Below, one piece after another: positions 21,101-27,257 of a DNA stretch of 64,000 nucleotides. Made by a program: the position numbers and the translations under genes. The stretch spans positions 62,001 through 126,000 of the forward strand of contig JAAAOJ010000021.1 of NCBI GenBank assembly GCA_009908915.1, read 5' to 3'. The stretch is from Planctomycetota bacterium (lineage in GTDB: Bacteria; Planctomycetota; Phycisphaerae; SM23-33). The notes beneath the pieces are model-generated. The model did not search any database. It was not told the origin of the DNA and saw only the letters and a list, made by a program, of their open reading frames with translations. The number at the start of each line of letters is the position of its first letter. Position 1 is the stretch's first letter.

Positions 21101-22473
21101 AACTGGACGGCCTGCCCGACCACCCGAAGCGTCTCAGCGTTAATGTCGCGAAGGTCCGCGACCCAACCGGCATGGCTGACATGCATCACGCCGTCTATGT
21201 CTACATAAGCATTGTTGCCGGCCGACTGGAACATGCTGAAGCTATGCCCAGTGCCGCCCTGGTAGCCGGCAATGGCGCGAAAGTCCAGCGTCCCGTCCGG
21301 ACTGCTGTTGACAATGCCGACCCCGCCGTGAATCAGAATATCATCATGAGCGCGAAGGATCAGGCTCCCATCCCCGCCGGCGGTCTTTTCAATGGTCGCG
21401 GTGACATTGATGTCCCCTTCATCAACCCCGCCCGAAGCGCCCGGATCGAGTGTCCGCAACACGACATTGCCGCCCGCGTTGAGGCTACCCGAGACCGCGG
21501 CGGCTTCGACCTCGTGAGAGTACGTGCCGTTGGCCGTCGTTACGACCCACAGATCCGTTGGGTCGATCAGCCACTCGCCGCCCGCGCCGGTCCGCACGCT
21601 ACCGCCGATGCTCAGGCCCGCGGCCGATGACGTGTCGATGTACCCGCCCCGGCCGTCGGCGTTGGTGGCGAGAATCTCGCCGGCGTTGATCACGCCGGCT
21701 CCGCCGGTGCCCTGGAGAATCACGCGCCCGTCGGCCCGTTCGGTCGTACCCGTCGCGCGGATGATGCCTTCATTGTTGATGGCCAGTGCGTAGACGTTGT
21801 CGTGATGCGCCTTGAGCTGCGCCTGAGCCGCATCGATCACCCCGCCGCCGGCGTTGACGATGCCCATCCCGCCGGCGTCGATGAACAGATCGCCGTCGCT
21901 TGTCAGAAGAACATCGCTGCCGGCCGCCAGGTTCACGCTGCCGTTGGGCGCGAGGATCGACCCCTCATTGATGATGTTCTGCGCGATCAGCGTCACGTTG
22001 CCGTTCAGCGCCTCGATCGTACCGAGGTTCCGAATGCCCGCCGTCGAGTCGCCAAAGAAATGAATGTCACCGCCGCTGAGCAGGTCGTGGTCCGACGCGT
22101 CCAGCGTCGAGGCCAGGAAGCTCGATGCGCGCACAATGCCGCTTGGGCCGACCATCACGCCGTTGGGATTGATGAGCACCAGACGACCGTTGGCCGTCAA
22201 CAGGCCGTTGATGTGGCTGGCCGTCGGACCGGTTACACGGTTGACGGCGATGGCGCTGCGGCCCGGCTGAATGAAGCGCGTCGTGGCGCCGGCATCGACG
22301 TTGAAGCTCGTCCAGTGGATGACGGACTTGTTGGACGTGGTGATGGTCCAATTCCGACCGTCCGTGTCAAAACTGGCCGTCCCCTTCATCACACGCGGAT
22401 TACTCGACCCGGCATGCAGGGACACTGCGACAGTACCCAAACACACGCTGAGCGCAATGAGCTTGCTCTTCAT
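12145..22473 (-). CDS. Giant TpsA-type exoprotein with FHA, beta-helix and RTX-like regions
   Basis: The ATG at 22473 follows GGAG and opens a signal peptide (MKSKLIALSVCLGTVAVS); the product is 3442 aa. Residues about 25-300 are the two-partner-secretion/filamentous haemagglutinin N-terminal domain, with NPNGVMVGPSG near residue 102. About 585-1250 contains parallel beta-helix repeats with three restarts of the type DGTYNENVVINKDLTLVS. About 1400-3200 is a long run of short beta repeats. Within it are two RTX-like glycine/aspartate nonapeptide blocks, near 1880-1935 (GKNADTIYGQAGDDMIEG) and near 2633-2678 (GRGADTISTGTGADVVYAG). These would bind calcium outside the cell. The second block belongs to an internal duplication. 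No C-terminal anchor is seen. It should be secreted through the adjacent TpsB; adhesion or matrix roles are inferred from the family. Confidence 0.92.
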   Translation of the reverse strand: MKSKLIALSVCLGTVAVSLHAGSSNPRVMKGTASFDTDGRNWTITTSNKSVIHWTSFNVDAGATTRFIQPGRSAIAVNRVTGPTASHINGLLTANGRLVLINPNGVMVGPSGIVRASSFLASTLDASDHDLLSGGDIHFFGDSTAGIRNLGTIEALNGNVTLIAQNIINEGSILAPNGSVNLAAGSDVLLTSDGDLFIDAGGMGIVNAGGGVIDAAQAQLKAHHDNVYALAINNEGIIRATGTTERADGRVILQGTGGAGVINAGEILATNADGRGGYIDTSSAAGLSIGGSVRTGAGGEWLIDPTDLWVVTTANGTYSHEVEAAAVSGSLNAGGNVVLRTLDPGASGGVDEGDINVTATIEKTAGGDGSLILRAHDDILIHGGVGIVNSSPDGTLDFRAIAGYQGGTGHSFSMFQSAGNNAYVDIDGVMHVSHAGWVADLRDINAETLRVVGQAVQFRGAVQTTGNQIYDTGAAWAAGGSLHSGGNVIFHGDVDGAKGGGPRDFTIEAANSIRFYGDIDPSDAGGATNTDRALGNVTLNTPTVWLDGRVANAPTSLDSSAVDLLRVLSPNARIQDGLDIVSSGGRVRVDDGTYNENVVINKDLTLVSDNGRGVTTIQGVSGVGSLGTVMLTNNTTDVRIGGVDHGFTIVGIDNGNPAIENAAVYLQQAHDGTRIIGNEIVANGDHGLVLEYGYAYDSLVIRGNIFSGQTFVGTPAGDGFSQQFTLANVPRMLASIAPGNGVSNLRFVENVMTGTAGGTNAAGNPQGNVLVDCRLSGGNNVIRDNVFGGTTTRYGMGLRLRDGGGAPVPTITGNTFQADAPTQVWTDISGLTGSDIVASNTIVGPYAWTSQTGYVSSYYGNAVGAATAGETVYLSAGTFNEAPGVLIDKDLSIVGAGRDQTVLTPDGDTGDSGDARGWWVVDGAELNLSDLAFDGNGQGVYQAVRHKGSGTIDNVAFRNILYNASGPHYAGIAVAAFGNDTVDITNSTFDNIGRVGALYFGSGVSGSTFEGNSYTGKGAGDWLDYALDISAGAQLNVLNNTITNNLGVASVDGSTSAGVLVSTYFGAGTQATLENNTISNSSTGVFVGFNAGDTSIITSAGDTLSGNDTGLIAVGRSSVRINGARISDSAVGVELRDTAGADIDESTLTNVGKGVETWDASAAGLYASTVSANNIAVHTHDSSNLDAEQNFLSGRVGMVNHSSGTISLFNNDLSGYGQHAVVNWANNAIDASGNWWAVTDADLIGWDGVEDPTGHAIWGNASHGSQLVDFTPYLASGTDTDAAAGFQGDFSELHVTPLGHQTNTVGRIAESLGLLTNSTLCIHAGTYAEDVLFDSDVNVMTINPNPKPRNPAIAWSWTSGPGVTVGLDGFFASDVASGGQPNGNGFEFNGPVQLGGYAELQDGPIVFGDTLRNAGTTARRLQVKSRGSDVTFGGAVGTTGHPLRSLVVNADTLSIGNVYTLQGQTYNANRINLASTWSAGGDIDVNGPLWLNDSAVMTSTGGAVTFADTVDSAVDGAYGLAVSSATGTQFSRHVGRSGGSELARLEVTGPVTFSDGSGTIFMNTAGAQTYRGAAFVNHETGLHGGDIQFLSTIDSAPGPYRTLNVNADNEACLDGNVGVTAPLANLTVNAALARLGQTGSDLRVVTTGTQTYNTPLDIVTNTLLQAGDLALLGNVNSVGGAWNLQIKPFNNTFLDSIALVDSGSKPFFLTLDTAEIGRIQAGFNELILGADDYNGWIEYGPFSGSSPITVHSSNPLALLASGSTGEVLDRAVYDGAPSTSWNTLSADGPIRIRSGWSVNLGTVIADEGQSNLMIDLGLSVTSTSNEFGNLTADQIAINGGRNADAITFWDDVSANFVEVKGGKGDDFIDASNVTSTGMTIRGNEGFDTIYGTQTADRLYGGKNADTIYGQAGDDMIEGKRGHDHLYGEVGNDTLVGNEGNDTFYWTVGDGNDVIVGDDPTNPATPVGDSIVLSGHATNVALTMTGGPTSWDGSADVGLGSEVVSFFSIEDFDIAALTMDNLSLTYDGDLALQNNATAGMSQLLFGGGFVLSFTNPTTQLGLLGGVGDNTFTVQGWDSTWTAGLAYAGMDGDDRVDSQLALGTSGLPWQFVDFSAETIDLGDIYTSGYQSYQADNMIRLASTLASSGSSITIDGPLALQSDAVIDGAVDVDFKRTVQSLAGNNLTVLAGSNVSFRDAVGGSGMPLGFLDVTGGVINVGDVTTNSYQVYNAPIVNLASTWTAGSTVTVNGNLILLSNSAISGNGVTFNGKIDSDVSVGYDAATPYGLTVTDTGTTAFNGAVGTATVSKTTGGWFSITLTKPVPLAYLTVNGGGLTQLNAGQIYTVGDQRYGNAVTLLRNTELASKQSNILGLPGSGALTFDSTVDGGFGLQASTFGTVTFNAPVGGTTPLASLSTAPGTSTMIHGGLVRTSGTQAYGGSVLANGDTDLVGGEINFAPVIGTVSGNGVLTLRPFDPTQAIRLGGTGDTAGQLDLAAVDVAMLQAGFAEIVIGSASQSGNVFLASNLDGGFLSPAFQDSLTIRTPGGAFLGNGYDLASLGDLAIEVGLDKSSGAALDTRGGTLTGVNVLVQGNNDDNEMYFGDIVSTGGSPAEIQGQRGADVIDASQVASSSLILRGGRGSDVIIGGQLADEIHGGRGADTISTGTGADVVYAGNGHDLLLWAVGDGNDRFDGQNPTNPATPDGDTLAMSGLADSLVLNINGGPTSWNGTAGVTSTPAGNENVTFDNIETLDITQLPAADLSVTADGDLSLRDDIGSQIPQPNDISELWLGNSRFLVFQNPANELALFGGPSDNTFSILGYDANWTAGLSYDGLDGSDAVLVNTKVGSPSAWDFLDLSAETITLAGGPGTFVDTNGDQTYNGPVLLGSNVGMDGQNVSFVYTVDGGSDLKVLATNLASFGNHVGLATPLTSLDVTAGTINTHGDVYTVGDMTFNGDFRFGSTPGGFVANGAMFKSNSGNVTINSPVDSIGGAPLTFRSSAFSGTFASEPIGMSSALDRVVLEAQDVVIGKDAGTGLHVLANMLAIHDFNGIGAAGDPLMTSVNNFEALTNTGGIYVQNTGKALTLGSIPGIGTTGVWTGLSQGSGEIVITNDRSIIVAPNPGDTVFGADGVAITAFGATSDLRVGASPITSVGSDFGQVNLAAQRDLNVIGSPTETAEVRGFDGVFLAGGRNVTFDGSTVIAGTQRTGQGVNPAAGITALAFGGQVRVLENPAGANLIQTQGGGIGMVGATGFLGNAPNSRIDSAGGSIVIVGGGDVLMNVPTDSGGGDILVAALGGDLTVRSTIDSTDATGQHGYGSATYDPFTPQWLINGPGGSQLWVYGDIDGWFGRAVLGVGNITLLELAGGNPFVVAGPLLTFGTLNPFEGLFDLDDRVKRYYVDDTNLVAPGTPLNLPSGGLQALTVVNPWLETMALQGVNTQFYRGYAD

Positions 22474-22660
22474 CACTCCGACTCCCAGATTATGTGGCGG
22501 CACCTCAGCTGGCACCAAGTGTGGACATCAAGCGGCGATGGGGCTGCCTCTCTGGCGGCCCGTTGTTCCTTCTAGGCCTTCTAGCCTTCTGATTCCTTCG
22601 GCTTGCCTGAACATGGCGTGGAGGGTGAATTCCCCGCCCCCGCATCAGGCGATCATACAT

Positions 22661-22689
22661 AGGATAGGGCACGCCGCGAAATTCAGCAA
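22661..22689 (-). promoter_or_regulatory. Possible promoter of the TpsA gene
   Basis: Reading on the minus strand, TTGCTG (22689-22684) and TATCCT (22666-22661) are 17 bp apart. The match is modest, but it is the best pair seen in the gap. It would give a leader of about 180 nt. Confidence 0.35.
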
Positions 22690-22953
22690 GGGGCTTGGAG
22701 AAGCAAAACGGAGGGGAACGCAGGAATTTCAAATCCGGAATATTCGGAACAGCCCGCCCCTCAAACTCTCGGGCCTCACGGAGAAAAGACAGCGCCGAAT
22801 GGCGGCCCCACAAGTCAGCTGAGTGCGGCTTCGATCGGCAAACCGTCGGTTGAGTATCGTCAGTACACCGCCGGTCGGGCTCGGCGCGGGTGGCGGTCCA
22901 TGTGGGTCGGCGAGATGGGAAACGTGACGAAGCAGACCGTGGTGCGTATGCAA

Positions 22954-22990
22954 CGGGCCCGGCCGAGGCGATGAACCTCGGTCGGGCCCG
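22954..22990 (-). terminator. Strong GC hairpin downstream of the small FHA-like gene
   Basis: cgggcccggccgagg (22954-22968) and cctcggtcgggcccg (22976-22990) pair at 14 of 15 positions around a 7-nt loop. It lies 60 bp after the stop of the gene at 23050-23436 on the minus strand. There is no U-run, so termination is inferred from stability and position only. Confidence 0.6.
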
Positions 22991-23049
22991 GATGACAGTC
23001 GTGGGCGCGGGGCGCGCCCGGTCGCGCCACGGATGAAAACGGTCTTGGT

Positions 23050-23436
23050 CTACTTTGTCTTTGTGTAGCGCGCGAGGTGCATGCCGCCGCCGGAACTCTT
23101 GAGGAACACCCGGCCGCCGACCTTCACGGCCGTCGTCGCCCGCGGGATACTCTCGGTGTTGACGGCCATCGCGTAGACGTTGTTGTGTCGTGCGCGCAGA
23201 CGGGCGAGGGTGGTGGTGGCATCGTGACCGGTGTCGGTGACGGCGACCGTGGCGGCAATGAAGAGCCGTCGGTCGGTGGACATCAGCACGCGGGCGACCG
23301 GCTGGACGGCCCGGGTTGTCGGCAGCGTGCGGTCGATGGCGACGGCCACGGGGCGTTTGTCGCGAGGGTCACCGGCCTGGGCAACGGCGGCGATGCAGCA
23401 CAGCGCGATAGCTACGATGATCAGCGAACGGTTCAT
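23050..23436 (-). CDS. Small secreted protein resembling a piece of the TpsA N-terminal domain
   Basis: The ATG at 23436 follows GGGAG and opens a signal peptide (MNRSLIIVAIALCCIAAVAQA); the product is 128 aa. Its C-terminal half (RARHNNVYAMAVNTESIPRA) resembles a stretch of the neighbouring TpsA N-terminal domain (KAHHDNVYALAINNEGIIRA). The TpsA stretch is coded near 21735-21815 and is followed in both proteins by GGRV- or DGRV-type sequence. The FHA domain's early part, including the NPNG motif, is missing. It could be a shrunken duplicate of the TpsA start, a pseudogene, or a small secreted companion of the TPS system. Transcribed away from the PEP-CTERM gene and ended by a hairpin. Confidence 0.65.
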   Translation of the reverse strand: MNRSLIIVAIALCCIAAVAQAGDPRDKRPVAVAIDRTLPTTRAVQPVARVLMSTDRRLFIAATVAVTDTGHDATTTLARLRARHNNVYAMAVNTESIPRATTAVKVGGRVFLKSSGGGMHLARYTKTK

Positions 23437-23941
23437 GTCGGTCTCCCTGCCACGTTCAGCGGCTGGCTCGTGCTCTGGCAGCGAGGCATTCTTCCGGTTC
23501 GGCCGGGCGCGCACCGCGACCGACCGGAACCGCTCCGGCGGATCGTGGGGCTGCGTCTGCAAGATGCCACGGCTGTCGTTGGTCCAGTACTCTTGTCGAT
23601 GGCTGGCGACGACACTTTAGAGCAATTCAAGATTGACCTGCCGCGCATCGTCTGGCCGTGGCGTCGGGCTGCTTGCGACAATGCTCGACATTGCCTGGAC
23701 GCTGCTCGGCCGAGCCGCTTGGCTACGAAGCATGAGTCACCATCCCTGCCGGCCTCCCCCTCGCCGGCGACGCCATACGACATCTCACGCTTTGGCTGCT
23801 CTGGCGCGACCGCCAATTCCCGGCACACGCCAGCCATACCTCTGCCAATGGATACATCCTGCGGGGACATGCCCAATCGACAACCCACTGCCAGCCAATC
23901 CCCATCACATCATTCCAGCAGCGAAATTCGCTTCGTTCGGG
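23437..23941. other. Long divergent intergenic region, no gene recognised
   Basis: Between the small FHA-like gene and the PEP-CTERM gene about 600 bp hold no supported coding sequence. Open frames here have no plausible start signals or family resemblance. The only clear signal is the promoter at its right edge. Confidence 0.45.
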
Positions 23942-23969
23942 TTGACACCGAGTAGACGCCAGATACAAT
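23942..23969 (+). promoter_or_regulatory. Promoter of the PEP-CTERM gene
   Basis: A consensus TTGACA (23942-23947) and TACAAT (23964-23969) are 16 bp apart, one of the best promoters in the window. It would give a leader of about 70 nt before the ATG at 24047. Confidence 0.65.
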
Positions 23970-24046
23970 GCTGCCTCCCATGTATGGCGCGGCGGGTCGC
24001 TCGACTCGCAACGCTGGAGAGCAGGCCACCCAGAAGGAGCAGTGAA

Positions 24047-24604
24047 ATGACGAGGGTCGCGATTCTCATGACAGGAGCCTTGATGTGTGTGGCCGGTGCG
24101 GCCCCGGCAGCGCTTGAACTCAACGATGACACCACGGTCATCGAGGCGGAAAACGCCGAGCGGTGCCGCAGCACCGATAGCAGCGACGGCGTCGGTTATG
24201 TCAACAATTACAACCACGGCGCCGTATTCGGATTTGCCAATGCCCAGATCACCGGCGGCACGTATGAGATGGAGCTTGTCTTCGGCTCACAAGATAGCAG
24301 CGCCGAGGCGGAGATGACGGTTCTGCATGACTACAATGGCGATGGTGCCTACACCGATGCCGGCTCGATCACGTTCGATTTGGGCATTTCGACCAACGAG
24401 ACGGACTGGAAAACCACGTCGACCTTCGATGTGACGCTGCCCGGCGGCACGTATGACCTGCGGTTCGAGAATACGGGGCCGTCCAGCGGCGCCAGCTACA
24501 ACGTCGATAGGCTCAATATTGTCCCCGAGCCGACGACGATAGCCTGTCTGGGAATTGGCGGCTTGGGTGTCATTATTCGACGACGGCGGCGGTATCACCG
24601 CTGA
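24047..24604 (+). CDS. PEP-CTERM protein with a carbohydrate-binding-like domain
   Basis: The ATG follows AAGGAG at 24033-24038. The 185-aa product has a signal peptide (MTRVAILMTGALMCVAGAAPA). A beta-sandwich follows that starts DDTTVIEAENAE, as carbohydrate-binding modules of the CBM6/35 type often do. Next comes DYNGDGAYTDAG, an acidic Ca-binding-like loop. The C-terminus is a classic sorting tail: VPEP, a hydrophobic stretch rich in Gly and Ile, then RRRRR. Such proteins are processed by an exosortase and linked to exopolysaccharide export. The EpsI-like protein at the right end of the window fits this. It is probably exported to the cell surface or matrix, where it could bind glycans. 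Confidence 0.9.
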   Translation: MTRVAILMTGALMCVAGAAPAALELNDDTTVIEAENAERCRSTDSSDGVGYVNNYNHGAVFGFANAQITGGTYEMELVFGSQDSSAEAEMTVLHDYNGDGAYTDAGSITFDLGISTNETDWKTTSTFDVTLPGGTYDLRFENTGPSSGASYNVDRLNIVPEPTTIACLGIGGLGVIIRRRRRYHR

Positions 24605-24678
24605 GCCTGGGATAAACTGCGTTGTAGCGTTCACAAGCCGCTTGAGAGTAGATCATGCCGCCCGGCCAGCGCACACCG

Positions 24679-26640
24679 TTACTCGCCGTCGGCCTGTCGC
24701 TCGCGGTGGGCGATGATATCCTCGGCCATATCGGTCGTGAACTGTGTGGTGTACAGGTCGTAGTACCGGCCTCGCCGGGCAATGAGGTCCACGTGGCTTC
24801 CCTGCTCGACGATCCGGCCGCCGTCGACGACGAGGATGGTGTCGGCCGCCCGGCAGGTACTCAGGCGGTGAGCGATGATGAAAGTGATGCGGTTGTGCAT
24901 CATCTGCTGCAGGGCCGACTGAATCAGCCGCTCGGTTTCGGTATCGACGCTGCTGGTAGCCTCGTCCATGACGAAAATCTGCGGATCGGCCAGCACCGCC
25001 CGCGCGAAACTGACCAACTGCTTCTGCCCGGTTGACAGTCGGCTGCCGCCCTCGCCTACCTCGGCGTCGTAGCCCGTCTCCTGCCGGACGATGAAGTCGT
25101 GCGCGTGGGCCAGCTTGGCCGCCACCTCGACCTCCTCGTCAGTCGCGTCAAGGCGCCCGTAGCGGATGTTCTCGCGGATCGATCCGCTGAACAGGTGCGG
25201 CTGCTGGAGCACGATGCCCAGGTTCGACTGCAGCCAGTGCAGACTGCGATGGCGGTAGTCCACGCCGTCGAAACGGATGTGGCCGCCGGTCGGCTCGTAG
25301 AAACGGCACAGCAACGAGACGATGGTCGTCTTGCCGCCGCCGGTCGGCCCGACCAGCGCAACCGACTGGCCCGCCCGAACCGTCAGGCTGAACCCGTCCA
25401 GCACACGCTCGCCGTCCTTGTACGCGAAGCCGACATCCTCGAAGCGCACCTCCTCGATGCGCTCGGCGCCGCCGTCGATCGCCCCGCCTGACCTCCCCCC
25501 CTCCGGGGCAGATGCCGCGTCGTCGAGGCAGAGGGGGCCGACTGCGGACGCACCCGAGGCTTGCCGATTACGTTGCTGTCGCATCGCCTCGAGCGCCTCG
25601 GGCGTGTCCTTGACGTCCGGGTCGGTGTCGATCAGTCCGAAGACGCGTTCAGCCGAGGCCTGCGTGTTGGGCATCTCGGCGACAACGGGCGCCATCTCCA
25701 GGATCGGGAAGACGAACTGCGTCGCGCACGTGAAGAACAGGATCAGGTCGCCCAGCGTCATCGCCTCGGACCCGATCGCCAGCCGCATCTGGCCGCCGCG
25801 GTAGAGCGCCAAGGCAAGCCCCACCCCGCCGAGGGTCATGATCAGCGGAAAATACAGGCTGGTAAGCTTGGCATTCAGCAGTGACTCGCGATACATCGTC
25901 GTGGTCTGGCCGGAGAAGCCCGCAAGGTTGTCGTCCTCGCAAACCATCGTCTTGCTGGTCAGGACACCGGCAATCCCTTCGTTGAAGCTGGCGGTGATCG
26001 TACTGTTCTGCTTGCGCACCCGGCGCGAGACGCGCAGAATCCGCCGCTGGAAGGTGATGCTCACCCAGGCCACCACCGGCATGACGCACAGCACCAGCAG
26101 GCCGACCTGCCAGTTGATGATCAGCATGAGAATCGCCAGGCCGAGCATGAAGCAACTGCCCCAGGCCATGTCCATCAGGCCCCAGGAGATGTTGCGGCTG
26201 AGGCGGTCACAGTCGCTGGTCAGGCGGGCGACCAGCCAGCCGGCGGGCCGACGGTCGTAGTCGCTGAAGCTCAGGGCCTGCATGTGCTCGAAGCCGTCCT
26301 GACGGATGTCGTGGCTGACGTGGCTGGACAGCCGCCCCGCACGGCGGATGAAGGTCCAGATACCGACGCAGAAGACCAGGTTGATCACCACGTGGCTGGC
26401 GACGAACCAGCCGGCCCGCCAGTCCGCGCCGCGCTGGACGATGTCGTCGATGACGATCTTCCGCCAGTAATTGAACAGAACGTCGACCGTCGCGACCACC
26501 AGCGCAAGACCCAGCAGCGTCAGCAGCTCGCGCCGATAGCGCAGGGCGTACCGGCCGAGACGCCGCCAGACACGCCAGTTGAACTCGCCGTGATACTCGT
26601 CTTCACGATACGTATCGATTACCTGTGTCATCTCGTCCAT
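24679..26640 (-). CDS. ABC transporter, fused permease and ATPase (exporter type)
   Basis: The 653-aa half-transporter has an N-terminal six-helix membrane domain (about residues 30-330; TLLGLALVVATVDVLFNYW is the first helix). A C-terminal nucleotide-binding domain follows with Walker A GPTGGGKTT, Q-loop VLQQPHLFSGSIREN, signature LSTGQKQ and Walker B IFVMDEATS, ending with the His-loop IIAHRLST. This is an MsbA/lipid- or multidrug-exporter-type ABC protein that should work as a dimer; the substrate is unknown. A Gly/Ser/Ala-rich linker of about 60 residues (RQASGASAVGPLCLDDAAS) between the domains is unusual. The start at 26640 is uncertain: ATGs at 26676 and 26631 are alternatives and none has a strong ribosome site. 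It is convergent with the PEP-CTERM gene. Confidence 0.9.
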   Translation of the reverse strand: MDEMTQVIDTYREDEYHGEFNWRVWRRLGRYALRYRRELLTLLGLALVVATVDVLFNYWRKIVIDDIVQRGADWRAGWFVASHVVINLVFCVGIWTFIRRAGRLSSHVSHDIRQDGFEHMQALSFSDYDRRPAGWLVARLTSDCDRLSRNISWGLMDMAWGSCFMLGLAILMLIINWQVGLLVLCVMPVVAWVSITFQRRILRVSRRVRKQNSTITASFNEGIAGVLTSKTMVCEDDNLAGFSGQTTTMYRESLLNAKLTSLYFPLIMTLGGVGLALALYRGGQMRLAIGSEAMTLGDLILFFTCATQFVFPILEMAPVVAEMPNTQASAERVFGLIDTDPDVKDTPEALEAMRQQRNRQASGASAVGPLCLDDAASAPEGGRSGGAIDGGAERIEEVRFEDVGFAYKDGERVLDGFSLTVRAGQSVALVGPTGGGKTTIVSLLCRFYEPTGGHIRFDGVDYRHRSLHWLQSNLGIVLQQPHLFSGSIRENIRYGRLDATDEEVEVAAKLAHAHDFIVRQETGYDAEVGEGGSRLSTGQKQLVSFARAVLADPQIFVMDEATSSVDTETERLIQSALQQMMHNRITFIIAHRLSTCRAADTILVVDGGRIVEQGSHVDLIARRGRYYDLYTTQFTTDMAEDIIAHRERQADGE

Positions 26641-26690
26641 CCCGAATTCCGCACGGCCGCCCAGCCGCGCCGCCACGCTCTATCGTTGCC

Positions 26691-26741
26691 TCAGCAGTCC
26701 GTTTGGACATGGATCGCGCCGCGATGTCGAGGCATTCTTTA
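26691..26741. repeat. Copy of the dispersed palindromic repeat
   Basis: 26696-26741 matches 37 of 46 bases of the copy at 50461-50506 (cagtccgtttggacatggat at the left, gtcgaggcatt inside). The inverted right end present at 50518 is not found here. It sits between the divergent ABC transporter and small unknown genes. Confidence 0.75.
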
Positions 26742-26809
26742 CAGTCACTATATGAACGATATGAATGGGATACGAACAGTCCCTACGAGATTTCTGCCAA
26801 GGTTCATGC

Positions 26810-26837
26810 TTGACCAGATCGATAGAGTATGTAGCAT
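26810..26837 (+). promoter_or_regulatory. Possible promoter of the small gene at 26856
   Basis: TTGACC (26810-26815) and TAGCAT (26832-26837) are 16 bp apart. The start of transcription would be near 26844, leaving a very short leader before the ATG at 26856. Confidence 0.35.
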
Positions 26838-26855
26838 ATCGCAGTATCTAGCAGA

Positions 26856-27251
26856 ATGATCGACGTGGTGGATTGTGAGCAACGCGCCATGAAAAGCCTG
26901 CGATATCGCCTCGGGGGACCGCCCCGGACCATGGACGACTGTTTCGACCACAGCCGCCGCCACCGGCCACGCGCCGTGCATGTCGAACTCGATCGCAGTC
27001 GCTTCTCCGGCGGGCCGAACATCTTCATCGATCTGCTCGGACGCTTTACGTGGGAATTTTCGGACTGCACGGTCCGATGTGAAGAGTGCTGCGGCAGTTT
27101 CAAGGAGTACGATCTGCGGTCTCGGCCGGAGGACTGCCTCCGCCTGGCCAACGAACGCTTCCGCAAGCGGCTGGAGCAGTTGAAGGCCCTCGGCGTTGAC
27201 GTCGAGGCCGCGGCCTGCGACTTCGCCGACGTGACGAATGCCTCTAACTGA
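26856..27251 (+). CDS. Small hypothetical protein with a Cys-rich motif
   Basis: The 131-aa product is not recognised. It has no signal or membrane segment. The central part has CTVRCEECCG, a cluster of four cysteines that could bind a metal, and the C-terminal half is helical and charged (RFRKRLEQLKALGVDVE). It ends 6 bp before the SLC13 permease gene on the same strand, so the two are probably cotranscribed. No ribosome site precedes the ATG at 26856; an ATG at 26889 is an alternative start. Confidence 0.6.
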   Translation: MIDVVDCEQRAMKSLRYRLGGPPRTMDDCFDHSRRHRPRAVHVELDRSRFSGGPNIFIDLLGRFTWEFSDCTVRCEECCGSFKEYDLRSRPEDCLRLANERFRKRLEQLKALGVDVEAAACDFADVTNASN

Positions 27252-27257
27252 GAGCCC

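Larger units (their letters stand above)
22474..23049. other. 576-bp upstream region of the TpsA gene
   Basis: No coding sequence is supported. The region holds a possible minus-strand promoter near 22661-22689 and a strong hairpin at 22954-22990 just after the small FHA-like gene. The remainder shows nothing recognisable. Confidence 0.5.

Noticed and set aside
12145-22473. Treating TpsA as a type I secreted RTX toxin
   Set aside because: The RTX-like blocks are short and internal, no type I transporter gene is next to it, and the TPS domain with an adjacent TpsB shows a two-partner route.
23077-23955. A plus-strand frame in the region upstream of the PEP-CTERM gene
   Set aside because: It overlaps the small FHA-like gene antisense and has no ribosome site or resemblance to a family.
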